NCBI GenBank assembly: GCA_037951105.1
Contig: JBAMJV010003788.1
Span: forward strand, 124,001-188,000
Reading direction: 5' to 3'
Source of the DNA: Echinarachnius parma
Taxonomy: Eukaryota > Echinodermata > Echinoidea > Clypeasteroida > Echinarachniidae
Length of the DNA: 64,000 bases
The position numbers and the translations under genes are program-made. The notes below the pieces were generated by a model, which made no database searches, was not told where the DNA came from, and worked only from the letters and a program-made list of their open reading frames with translations. This document shows positions 1-12,800 of this stretch, one piece after another; the stretch's first letter is position 1; each line of letters begins with the position of its first letter.

Positions 1-536
1 AAATAAAACAATACATACAAATTTATTTTAAAGCATGTCCCAGCCGTGCTGTTTTTTGTAAGCCTTTATTCCGATGGAATAAGTCAAAATGCGTTCGATC
101 GTATAGGAAAGACAAAGCTGCGAAGATACTTCAGCATGGCGGGGATTACTTGATTTTAATATTTGAATATAATTTGTATTATCTTCGTTTAAAAATATTT
201 TCCCGACTCACTTCATCGGCTTTTCTCTCCAATATTGGATGTAATAATCGTAAAGCCCCTTCTAATGTCATATAGGTAGAGAAAAAACAAACAAACACAT
301 TCCTAGTCTGATGTAGAATATATGGTATTAATTATAATAGTCCACCCTGAATACATGGATCGGTTATAATATGACACGTATGACCAAGTATGACACGCAA
401 GTTAGATCACATGTCGATTGTGATATGACATGGGTAAATTTCGGAAGGAAGTATCACAACGAAATCTGCTTTCATGAACATACACGCAATTTAATGCGTT
501 TACTTATTGCAAATTCAAAACGAATGTGATACATAC
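1..536. other. Intron (3' part of the window's large gene), no feature seen
   Basis: AT-rich sequence after the last visible donor. I looked on the minus strand for LDLa, CUB or stop-proximal coding sequence and found none that could be defended. Confidence 0.6.
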
Positions 537-893
537 CTGTGAAATTCTGCACGGTGATTGTTAGGTTGAAACCTTGATGTTCATACCGTGGCCTGGACGA
601 GAATTCAACAAACATGTACACAGGTGGGAGGTAAAGGATTCTGGGAGTTCCGGTGAAAGGGCCGCTGAACACCTCGGAAAGAGATGTGTTTGAAGGATCC
701 CATCCAGTACCGACAGCCAATTGATCGTAATGATTAATTTGCATATATCCGAAGGAGATCCTGTAGAAGTTGTCAGTTGTGTTCCCGGCAGGCTCGAACT
801 GGAATGTCCACAGAACGTAGGCAGTAGGCGGGTAGTTCGATGGGTAACCATGAGATGCAACATGGACGACCTCACCAAGGGCTAGTGAGAAAT
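537..893 (-). CDS. Exon 27: CUB module 8, no cysteines (block copy 2, exon d); gene continues left
   Basis: 119 codons. [20 protein letters not shown], then [29 protein letters not shown] and [14 protein letters not shown]. Acceptor TAAAG|AT, donor G|GTATGT in phase 1, so at least one more coding exon lies beyond position 1. Nothing in 1-536 could be recognised as that exon. Confidence 0.87.
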
Positions 894-3800
894 CTTTACA
901 ATGAAAAGGATAGGAACATAAATGTTACGTTGCTCATTATATTTTTCATATTTTAGCCGATTTTGCTTTTAGAGCATTTTGATCACTGCGGTAACGTGAT
1001 GTTGGAGTGCATGAATACAATTATATTAATATTGTTGGAAACCCTATATCAAATAAGATTGGGAACTTAACATCACTTACGCAAACAAAATCTGAATACC
1101 AAGGGGGAGGGGGGGGGGGGGGGGGGGGGGGGTATGGCCTCATTCATACTCGGCTGAAAACACCTCGTCGTCAAGTAATTTTCTTTTTGTGTTACCTCAT
1201 TATGAAATCATGATATGCATCATATGTTATGTTTTGCATTCTTCTGCAGTATGTGAGGCGTTTAATTATACCAGTCTTTAATGATACCACATGTAATAAT
1301 ATGCTACTATATTAAGTTAAATATTTTAATTCACCTTATGTGCGAATTGTGGATAACAAATCCCATATGTTGCAGAATATTCGCAAACATATTTGTGTTT
1401 AAACCTAGAGTTTATGTTTTCTTAACTATTATTAATTAGGAAAAGTCTTAATATTTATGAAGGAAGCTATGCAGTGATCATAAAGTAAACCGAAAACTGT
1501 CATATACCAAAGGTGAGTTTCAATTATAGGAAAAAGAACATGTAATACAAACAAACAACCGACATGCTGATGTGATACTTAACTGCAATTCCTTTCATCC
1601 GTCCCGTCATTACAGTCAGCCGTATAGTCACAAGTTGCGTTTGTGACTCGTGAATAAGCATCACATATTACTGCATCTGTAAAGCAGGAAACATCAAGAT
1701 AAGTATATCGACAATATGAGTCAAGTAATCAAGATGTCAATATATGATATGTTACAAAAGGTATTTTTTTGTTCAGACACATGCAGTTTAGCCAACCCCA
1801 CACAAGTAAGATAAAGACGAGTATATTAATTAAAATGATTCGTTTCGGTAATGATCGTCATTGTGCAAACTTAAACGCAAACCCGAAAGCATAATATTAA
1901 ACTAGTTATACTAAGTGTTACTATACTTGTTTTATTGATTTATTGTATTTGTTCAACTTACATAGTATCATACTATACCTGTAATATTTAACACGCTGAT
2001 ACGGAGACTGAATCCTTGGTATTGATGGGATGAATCGGACCGGAATTCAACAAACATATTGCCGGCTTTTAGATATCTGTTGACCGAATATATGTTTGAA
2101 TCCTGCTGATATACGAATGTGGGAAGTTCGGTATCTAACCCCTCGCCAACACTCAATATGTCAGAGTAAGCATGTAGCCGGACGCGTTCGAGTAGGATGT
2201 TGTAGAAGAGGCCAGTAGTGTCTTCATTGGGTGTGTACCGGAATGTCCAGAGGGCGTACGCATCCGGTGGATAATTGGAGGGATAATTGTGCGATGTAAG
2301 CTGAACTTCATCCCTAAAGGCTATAGTGAAATCTGATATTAACATGATAATTGGGGAAGAAATACATAAATACTGAATAATTGCCTGAAAAGTAAATGTA
2401 TTGGCCTCATTATGCATGCATGTGATGTTAAAACTATTTGGTCAAAAGTCTTCATGTAGCAACTGTTATTCCTGCACTGAGTGAAGCCGTGTTTGAAAGA
2501 GTGCCTCCTAACGACCCTTATGTTTAAATATAATAATGTCGATTTCGCTTGGATTTATCATTTAGTTATACAAAATTATGTCTGGGTAATGCAATATTTT
2601 CTGTCTATATGATCCCTGAATGTTTTTAATTGCATACAGTCATACTGCTTTTCTGTGAAACTTTATGAAACAATGCCATATGCAGCTTGCACCCGAATAT
2701 ATATTGACACCTCTCCCCGCTAATCACGCCGCATTGTGGAGGTTTTAACCTTCCGCAGTAATAATAGATCACAGTTTCGTATTGTAATATCGACTAGAAA
2801 AAAAAACAACTTTCCGTGTAGTTAGTAGTTTTACAATAACAATATAGGGTTCTTTGTTTCATGAATGTTAGCACATTCATACATACTTATATACATACAA
2901 AACGACGACGGCAAACTGTGGTTCGGCTTTTAAATCCAATTTTATACATGCCGATGCGAAAGCTTTGCTGATTATAAATCACCATACTAATCACAACATA
3001 TTTTTTTTGTTTGTATTTATTTAAAAGTAAACATTATTTATCACGGTTATATAATGTATGTATAATCTAATTCCAAAAGCCGCTAAACCCATTGAACAAA
3101 TATTTCTTTTTATGTCTAAAAATGACTACTAAATCATATTTTATTTGATGAGTATTTGTTTTAAATGTAATATTAAAAGTCTCCTAAATGTGTGCATTTA
3201 TCCATGGTTGGAAGAAGCGAAAGTGGTCAAAGTAGAATCAATCGAAAAGACCAAAAAGCTTATTTAGCGCCTTTCACCTCTTGCTGTAACGTACACGTAT
3301 GCAATTAAAGTTATCTGTACTTACTACAGTCCATCTCATCTGTTCCATCGTAGCAGTTGAGCTCATAGTCACAGACATAACTGCCGTTGGTAACGAATTT
3401 ACGATCATCGCACACAAAGGGATCTGCGTAACATCCATAATGAAATGATTAAAACGGCGCATTCATCGTTACTGCTACCGATGTCCTTATGTTTTCAAAG
3501 GAATAATAATAGAGTATGTTTGCAAGGATGTGAAACTGTTATGATAGTTAGGATAGTATGCAGACAGTGTTCAATTACTAATTAAATTTCCATACCCTTG
3601 TAAAATGCATAAATCCTCCAGCAGAAGAGAAGCGTTTATCGAGGTTCCTTGCACATGCTACATTAGAAACAATCCGTTATAGGTTCTGCTAACAAACTGT
3701 CAAGTTACTAAACCCCTCTATTAAGAGGAGTACATTTAATAAAACCGTATTATTTATGAGAGTCATTATTCAAAACATACCATAAGCAATATACTAGACG

Positions 3801-6800
3801 ACCACTAGTAATGAACAATAAAGTGGGTCGCTATTTAAAAGTACAGATAACAGACCTGTGTCGAAATATATAATTGTTTAAGAAAGTTGTTATTTGAAAA
3901 AAATAACGATAACAGGATTTGGCGTGCCTAAGTACATATACGTGCATACTAGCGGCTATCTTTGGTAATTATGAATAACGAACCTTCTAATATTTTACAT
4001 TTTACCAACGTTTGTTCTTTTTTAGAACAAAAACAATATTCAAACTAAATGTTATGATTTATATATCTGTAGAACATACAAACGTTGTTAAGGCAGTTAT
4101 TATTATTATTTATTGTTTGTATGTGAAAAGGGGCAAAACTCGTCTTAAAAGGGGGCTTTTACAAACTTACCTACAACAAAATCAACCATCTGTTTTCGGA
4201 TACCATTTAGGGCCAAGCTCGCATTTTTTGCGAGTAACAATACACAGAAATGACATAAAGCATTACGATCCCTGGCTCTTTTGAATGTCTTTTTTTTTTT
4301 TTTTAGAATAATTCCATAATTGTTTCCAGAAATTGTAGGACTAAAATATCATCTCTTCCATTTTTGTTTTAATCACAAACACACACATGTGTGGTCTTCA
4401 CTGCAATGTTGAACGCAGGTAAGCGTAATTGGTATCAAGTTCTTTGTAAAACAAAATCGTAGACATTATCCACCGTAAATAATAAGGCACTTTTATCAAG
4501 TATATTTAAATATATGTTTATGTCTGTTGACTGCTTAACAATGGAATCGACCACATATTGTTTTATTCATGAAATCGTCTATATTTTAAAATGTATCATC
4601 TTGACCCGACGTGCATACCTGGTACATTCTGCACGGTGATTGTGAGATTGAAACCCTGATCTTGATACGATGACGTGGACGCGAATTCAACAAAAATGTT
4701 CTCAGGTGGGAGGAACAATATCCTAGGAGTTCCAGTGTAGTAGCCATCGAACGCCTGGGATACAGCTGTAGTTGAAGGATCCCATCCCGTACCGACAGCC
4801 AGCCGATCGTAATAATGAATTCTGATATGTCCGAAGGAGATCCTGTAGAAAGTGTCAGTTGTGTTCCCGGCATGGTCAAACTGGAATGTCCACAGAACGT
4901 AGGCCGTATATGGGTAGTTCGATGGGTAACCATGAGATGCAAGATGGACGACATCACCAAGGTCCAGTGAGACATCTTAATAGTGAACATGTAAAATTAA
5001 ACAAATTACCTTTCCCAAATGTACTCATTTGCAGACAAATACAAAAAGTATCTAAACACAACCAAAAAAGTAACTCCCCCCTTAAGCAAAATGGCGTAAC
5101 TTTTTAACAAATAGGGTTTGAGCAACATAACTTGGCAGGAATGTTTCTAAAATGATTGGCTAACGTGTCGGTGAAAATGAATTTGATCCACCATGCCATG
5201 CATGAGTGAGCACACATTAAAGGAAAAATATCACTTTTCAAAAGTCACAAGAGTCAAAAAGAGAAAATTCTGACTTTGATGTGTGGTCACTCATCCATGA
5301 CTCGACGGACAAATTTCATTTTCACACATAAGTTAGTCAATAAATGTAGGAACAATCCTGCCGAGTTATTTTGCTCAAAACCTTTTCGTTAAAAGGTTAT
5401 GTTATTTGATTAAGGGGGACTTATTTTTGTGTTGAGTCTAATTGATCAGTATTGTTTGAATAAAGTGTATGAACAATCCTGCCGAATTAATATGGTCAAA
5501 ACAAGTTTGTCAAAAAGTGACGCCATTTTGATTAGGGGACTCACTATTTGTTGTTGTGTTTATGAATAATGCACGCTTTTGTAATACACACAACAACAAA
5601 AGTAAGTCCCCCTAATAAAAATGGCGTCACTTTTTGACAAAAATGTTTTGAGCAAAATTACTCGGGAGGATTGTTCCTACATTTGTGACTAACTTCTTAG
5701 TGAAAATGAAGTTGGTCCATTGAGTCACGCATGCCTGAGCACACAAAGTACCAATCTTTCCTTTGATGTGTGCTCACTCATGCATGACTCGATGGACTAA
5801 TTTTCTTTTCACAGAAAAGTTAGTCAATAAGTGTATGAACAATCCCGCCGAGTTATTTTGCTCAAAACATTTTCGTTAAAAGTTATGTTGTTCTAATCAC
5901 GAGGAGACTTATTTTTTGTTGAGTTTCTTCAAACAATACTGATCAATTAAACTCAACACAAAAGTGAGTCCCCCTTAATCAAATAACATAACTTTTTAAC
6001 AAAAAGGTTTTGAGCAAAATAACTCGGCAGGACTGTTCCTTCATTTATTGACTAACTTATGTATGAAAATGAAATTTGTCCGTCGAGTCATGGATGAGTG
6101 ACCACACATTAAAGTCAGAATTTTCTCTTTTTGACTCTTGTGACTTTTGAAAAGTGACATTTTCCTTTAATGTGTGCTCACTCATGCATGGCATGGCGGA
6201 TCAAATTCATTTTCACCGACACGTTAGCCAATCATTTTAGAAACATTCCTGCCAAGTTATGTTGCTCAAACCCTATTTGTTAAAAAAGTTACGCCATTTT
6301 GCTTAGGGGGAGGGGGAGTTACTTTTTTTTGTTGTGTTTATTACTGAACTATTATGTAAATATCTTTTATCCATACAGTTGAAATATGTAGGCATTTTAC
6401 ATTTACGAGAAAAAGAGATTTAATTATTTGCCAAGCCTGCCCGTCATTTTTTGTCAGTAAATGGGACGAGGCGGAGTATGTTTCGGGTCAATTTGGTCGT
6501 GTAGTTTTGTTTAGGGCGCTGTGAGTAACACCATGTCAGGATCTCTTTTCTGTCAACTGTTATCGATCTAGCGCTTGATAAATCGCACGTAACACATTTC
6601 ATAGAGTTGTAGTGTGAAATCAGCTGTGTGCCAAGATAATGGGCATGTTCGTTCAATGGTATTACGGGCAGGGAGAGCGATTTAACAATTTTGATGACAG
6701 AATATTTTTTTGTTTTGTTTAATCAAAGCGGTTCAGAAACGGCTAAAATATCTATAAGCATAACCATTCATAATAATTGTGGGGCCCCAACATTATTTTA

Positions 6801-9800
6801 TAATTAGCCGTTACAACATTTTGTTTAATACTTCCATTTTTCCAGCATTTCGAGCATGGTGGAGATATAACCGTAAGCTTGTGATGTAATGGTGCTAGAT
6901 TGGGTTTGCAAATTCAGTATGACCAAAACTGTACTCTCTTTACTAAAAAGTATATTATCCCTTTAACCATCGTTGTGTTTTACCCCCCGTGCGAAAACAC
7001 CCCCGCATGAGATAATGTTTGTATAACCCAGCCCCTTTGTAGGTCATCCAGTGCGAGCACATTATGTACTGTAGCGCTCACTCAACACAGTTTGCTTCAA
7101 AATAGCAACATACTCCGCTATGCACAGCTCGTTTGCCCTCAAACAAATTCAAATAGTATAATTTATGATTATGTTTACCAAACATAACAATTTACGATAT
7201 TCATTCTGAACTAGCTACGTATAAGTAAGGTTATTAATTAAAATATTCTTAAACAAGATACATTTACTTTTTATCTGATATTATGGTTATGATAACCCAA
7301 GTATGGAATTAATTCCTAAGGTAAGTAGAACGACTAATAAGGACAATACAATACTTAACTGCAATTCCTCTCATCTGCCCCGTCATTACAGTCGGCCGTC
7401 AAATCACAAATTGTTCCGAGGCTTGAATATGTATCACAGATTAACCCTTCTGCAATGTAGAGCATTTCAAAATTAATCTCTCAACAATGGGAGATATCAA
7501 TTTAGATGTATCTGCAAATTACATTTTCTGTAGATGAAGTTTAAGACGTATTTTGTTGTTGTTGAAGGTTATTGTAAAGTTTAAAAAGCACATCGATTAT
7601 GCTTTAATTATAAATACACTATTTAATTATTACTATTATTATTAAGAAAAAGAAGTAAAAAAAGAAGAAAATATAACAAGTTACGACAGGGACACATCTT
7701 TTGAGACAAACGGTATAACGAATTAAAGCAAATAAACACTAGCTATTACTCTAATTACCCATTACTATGATGATGGTCGTTCGATCAATAGTACTTGCAG
7801 AATAGCAAGCATGACGACAAACTCGATTGATGTAATAATATTATAACATTGAATAATTGATTAGTCGTATACAATAATATAATATCTCATACTTAACCTG
7901 TCATGTTTACGACGCTGATAACAAGACTAAATCCTTGGCGTTCAGATGACGAATCGGACAGAAATTCAACAAACATATCACCGGCTCTCAGAAATCTGAT
8001 AACCGAATGTATGTTAGCATACTGCCCGTAGGTGATCTTTGGAAGTTCAGCATTGATGCCCTCGCCAATGTTCAGACTGTCGTCAGTATAGTACAGGTAA
8101 ACGCGTTCGAGTAGGATGTTGTAGAAGAGATCAGTAGTGTCCTCAGCGGGTGTGTACCGGAATGTCCAGAGGGCGTACGCATTTGGTGGATAGTTGGAGG
8201 GATAATTGTGTGATGTAAGCTGAACTTCGTCACCAAAAGCTATCGTAAAATCTGCAATCATAACAATTATTGAGAAAAATACAAACAAGCATAAGGTTTC
8301 TTATTGGTTATATACAGTCACACTGGTTTTATGTGGTAACTTAAAGGGAGAGTTAAGTTTGGGGGTTGAGGGTAAAAGCCTATGAAGAACAACAATATAA
8401 TTACCTACTTTTGTATTACATCAGAGGCTTCAGTTATTGAAAACTGGGTTTCTACATTTTACTGTAAAAAAATTTGCTAAAATATATTCATCATTCTGCA
8501 AATCTCAGAACATTTTAACAAAGTCACAAAAGGCAATTTTACTTTAGATTAACACATTCAACTGTCAAGAATGTTACACAAAATTATAATTAAACTAATT
8601 TACATATGATTATGATCATACCATGTGGTCATAACTTTGGTGAGAGTTCATATGTGACCTTACACCACAAAACGACCAATAAGTCGGGAAAAATGATTGT
8701 GCTGATTTTCACATGACATTAAAGTAGAAATAATTACCTTTAAACTGGTATATAATTTGTGATATTCGGACTACGCTAACCCTTTCAAAATGAGCGCCAA
8801 AGATTCGGAACATGGCTGAAGCAGTTTTAAAACAACGGAGAAAACAGACTGCTTCAAAGATTGGCATCCATTCATGCACTGTTATGTGATAATTTTGAAT
8901 CTAAGAAAAATCATATTTAAACATGATTTCTGACGCTCAAATTTTCACAGATGTGGATTAAGATTACTATATTCAGAAAATATACAAATCCTGAATCCCA
9001 TTTTTAAAAACAAATTTGACTATTTCAGCTAATAGCAGAGAAACTGCCCTGGCGACATAACGGTCGTTTTGTGGTGTAAGGTCACATATATCGTGTACTT
9101 ACTGCAGTCCTTTTCGTCTGTTCCATCGTAACAGTTGAGCTCATAGTCACAGACATAACTTCCGTTGATAACGAATTTACGATCATCGCACACAAAAGGA
9201 TCTGCGTATCATGGATAATGACAGTGTAAACAATAACAATAGTTTAAATCATGGCATGGGTGTGTCGAATTAGAATCATGATGTCATAGGACCAGTAAAT
9301 TAGTACTTATGAAAAATGTAACACTGTAATGATAAGTACGCCGCATGGGCATAGGCGCACATTTTTTAAGGGGCTCTGAGGTCTTTTGCCAGAATGATTA
9401 TCCTTCACATTTTCACCCGACAAGCAAAACCCCCAACATAAGGTCTTCGCTTTTTCGATGGGCGACAACTTTGATTTTGGTGTTACAGTCCGAAAATGAC
9501 ATGATTTGCTCAAATGTAGGACGGTGTTACCAGGAAATGATGTCGTATTGCCGTAAAAGAACATGACTTTGCCCGCATGTAACATGAGTTTGCACGAATA
9601 TGACATGGGTTTCCCCAAATATTTAACGGATTTGCCCGAATAGGACATGACTTTGCCGTAATACGAGAACGATTTGCCCACACATGACATAGTATGCTTT
9701 TTGCCCGAATGCAGTAATTTGTTTAAACTCCAGGGAGATGCAGCCCAAACCTCCCACATCCTACGCATATTGTAACTTTCTAGAAATCATGCAAGACGCA

Positions 9801-12800
9801 ATACAGGGTATATCAAACAGAGCGTATTTGCTAGACATTATCTGATAATAAGATTAGCCTGAAAATATGATCTTAAAAATTATAGTTACCATGTGATAGA
9901 CGATACATTACTGGAAGCAATCTTAAGAAGTGTATGATATGTCGATACTCGACAGACAGCCATGATGGGTACCCGACGAGACGAAACATATTGAATAATC
10001 ATTATAAAGCTTTGTAGATAAATCGCCTATGATTTACACAATCCTTAAAACAGATATTATTGAAACAAAACCAACTTTTCGCACTGTATACATTTTTTTA
10101 AATATCACTTAGTTAAGTTAAAGTTAAAGTCTTTCCCGTACCAATGTTGGCACATAAGGCGGCGCCTATCTCCGTTTCATTAGCCCTAGGCCACACGTCT
10201 ACTAAATGTAGCGAAAGTTACAGAAGGGGGCCAGTCCTCTGGTAACTCGTGTGATTAACTTTCCCTTCTCCATTCTACAAATGCCGAGTGTCTGGCTAGA
10301 AGGCAGAAGGTACCATTTTTAAAGTCTTTGGTATGACCCGGTCTGGGTTCGAACCCGGGACCTCCCGTGCATGAGGCGGACACTCTAACCGCTAAGCCAC
10401 CATGCTCGGTGGCTTACAGCCCATTAAATTAATAGTTCAAATATTATTTCACGCACCGTTTTGGGAGCATGTAACATGCATTATTCCATATTTAAAGTAA
10501 CTTAAGACTTGATAAGAGAGGGCGCTCTTTATCATTTCAAAGTTTTGTTTTAACTTTAACTTATACACTTTCATAACAAATGTATAAACAATCATTTGTG
10601 CGTGGTTAATGAATACGATTCATGCTTCGTATTTCCTTCATTGCGGAAATATGGGCCAATAAGTCCCTTTTTAAAGAAAAGTTTGACTCGCCTAGAGAGG
10701 GAGCTTTTTAATTAATTAAACTTTTTTCCCCTTAAAGTATGTTAATAGTACATAGATAATATATGCCGAAACATTTTCGATTGGTTTATCCATAACGTAC
10801 TTAGGCATAATTCAACACCCTCCTAATTTATAATATGTAGATACTGCGTTTTTCCTTGGGGAAATCGGTCACAAACTAGGGATTTTCCCAAAGTATCTAC
10901 ATTTTCATGAAAATCTCAAAATTAAACGAAAAATTCAATTGTTCATGTATGAAGAAAAATAGACACCTATATAGCCATTAATCACACACTGAAGTTATCT
11001 TCACAAGTTTATTATTTCCGAGCGGCTGTGGCAAAAACACAAAAGGGTCAATATCTCAGTTTCTAGAAAACGCTGAATCGTGTACTGCCTTTTTCCTTGG
11101 GACGGCAGCGGGGTTCCTCCGGGATTCTAACCCGAGACCTCCTGATTGCTAGACCAGTGATCTTCCAACTGAGCTACAGAAAACCCTACGCTATGTTCGT
11201 CCCAGACCAACACGATCATTGAATACTAAGTGATTTCACGGAAGAACACACCGTAGGGGTTTTCTATAACACGGCTGGAAGAGCACCGGTATAGCAATCC
11301 GAAGTTGTCGGGTTCGAATCCCGGAAACAAATATTTCACATAATGTTATATTTCAACGGTATGTTGGCTATGCATTATCATACCGTACTCCCCTCCCTCA
11401 ATCCCGGCGTTCATGTTTGATATGCATGGACATATTAATATAGATTGTATACTGCTTCATGAAGCGGTCTAACATAGTTTTCCGCTATAATCATGGTAAT
11501 GAACAGTCATGATTTTATGTTTACATTTATGTATCGCATATTCAAAAGGAATGCCATACATACCTGTAAAATACTGCACGGAAATTGTGAGTCTGAAGCC
11601 CTGAGATTCATAGTCTGGACCGGACGAAAATTCGACAAACATTTTCTCAGCTGGGAGGAACATTATTCTCTGAGTTCCAGTGACGTATCTATCGAACACC
11701 TGCGATATAGATGTATTTGAAGGGTCCCATCCAGTACCGACCGTCAATCGATCATAATGATGAATTCGGATATATCCGAAGGAGACCATGTAGAAGTGGT
11801 CAGTTGGGTCCCCGGCAGGGTCATACTGGAATGTCCACAGAACGTAGGAGTTGGGCGGGTAGTTCGATGGATAACCATAGGATGCAACCTGGACGACTTC
11901 ACCAAGGACTAGTACGAAACCTTGAACATGAAAATGTAGGACGTAAATGTTCCCATCCTGACATCATCCACGGCACATCAGAATGATTGCAACATAAACG
12001 TGGGCTAAATGCTTGCATTTATTAATTATGTTTCTGTGCCCTACCAGTAGGAAAGCTGCTTAAGTTAGATAGAGTGGATACAGCGAATGTGAACAATGTA
12101 TGTATGTTAGTACAGAACTGGTCAGGAAATATTATTCATACATAGTTGACCAGGTGAAATTAGCATATTTACTTCACATGCATGCGCCAGGAACTTTTAC
12201 TGCATCAATACACATCTAACATTGTTTGTGTCATCATACATATACTGTAATGTCGAGAAATATGACCCTGTTTGCACACTAACAAAAATAAGTGTAATTT
12301 CATAAGTGACATAAACACACATCGTATGACGGCATATTAATGTGCGTTTTGCACATTGCTCGGTCATATGACATTGATTTACCAAGGATTTTCAACACAT
12401 CAACGGGTGGACTTATCAGGAATGCAATGTATTAATTCTTCGCCAATATGTGCACATGTTAACACAGTTAAAACATCCCTTTAACGAGCATAATTTGTTC
12501 CAAATGAAATACCCACCGCAGTTCATTTCATCTGTTCCATCAACACACTGCGGCTCGTAGTCACATACTGAGGATCCGTTTGGGTTGTAGAATAGATGAT
12601 GCGATCGGCACACAGACATATCTTTGCGTGAGATAACATATAAATAATTAAATTAACCTTTACCAAGTAAAACATCCTTGCATTTAGTCTTAAAAGGTTA
12701 ACATTCAACATAAAATAATTTAAAAGATCTCTTTGAAGTAGTACTTATACTCTGAACACCTGTTATGTTTTTGTTAATTCAATGCAAGAAGGTTAGATGA

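Larger units (their letters stand above)
894..4618. other. Introns between exons 27 and 23
   Basis: Introns 894-1583, 1677-1978, 2333-3324 and 3424-4618. They contain a G homopolymer near 1103-1132 and a T run near 4290-4304. No gene, RNA or element recognised. Confidence 0.55.
9202..12516. other. Introns between exons 20 and 18, remainder
   Basis: Apart from the minisatellite, the SINE and the SINE pair listed separately, these introns (9202-11563, 11921-12516) show nothing recognisable. Confidence 0.5.

Noticed and set aside
561-878. Minus-strand stop-free frame overlapping the last CUB exon
   Set aside because: A shadow frame of exon 27; the CUB motifs, splice sites and phase are in the other frame. 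The same holds for 4586-4990 over exon 23.
4012-4284. 90-codon plus-strand reading
   Set aside because: AT-rich intron sequence antisense to the large gene, no domain or signals.
9307-9768. 153-codon minus-strand reading
   Set aside because: Covers a degenerate minisatellite in an intron; no domain, no signals.
10325-10408. Possible tRNA with CAT anticodon
   Set aside because: A and B boxes are present but the acceptor arms do not pair and a SINE body and tail follow.
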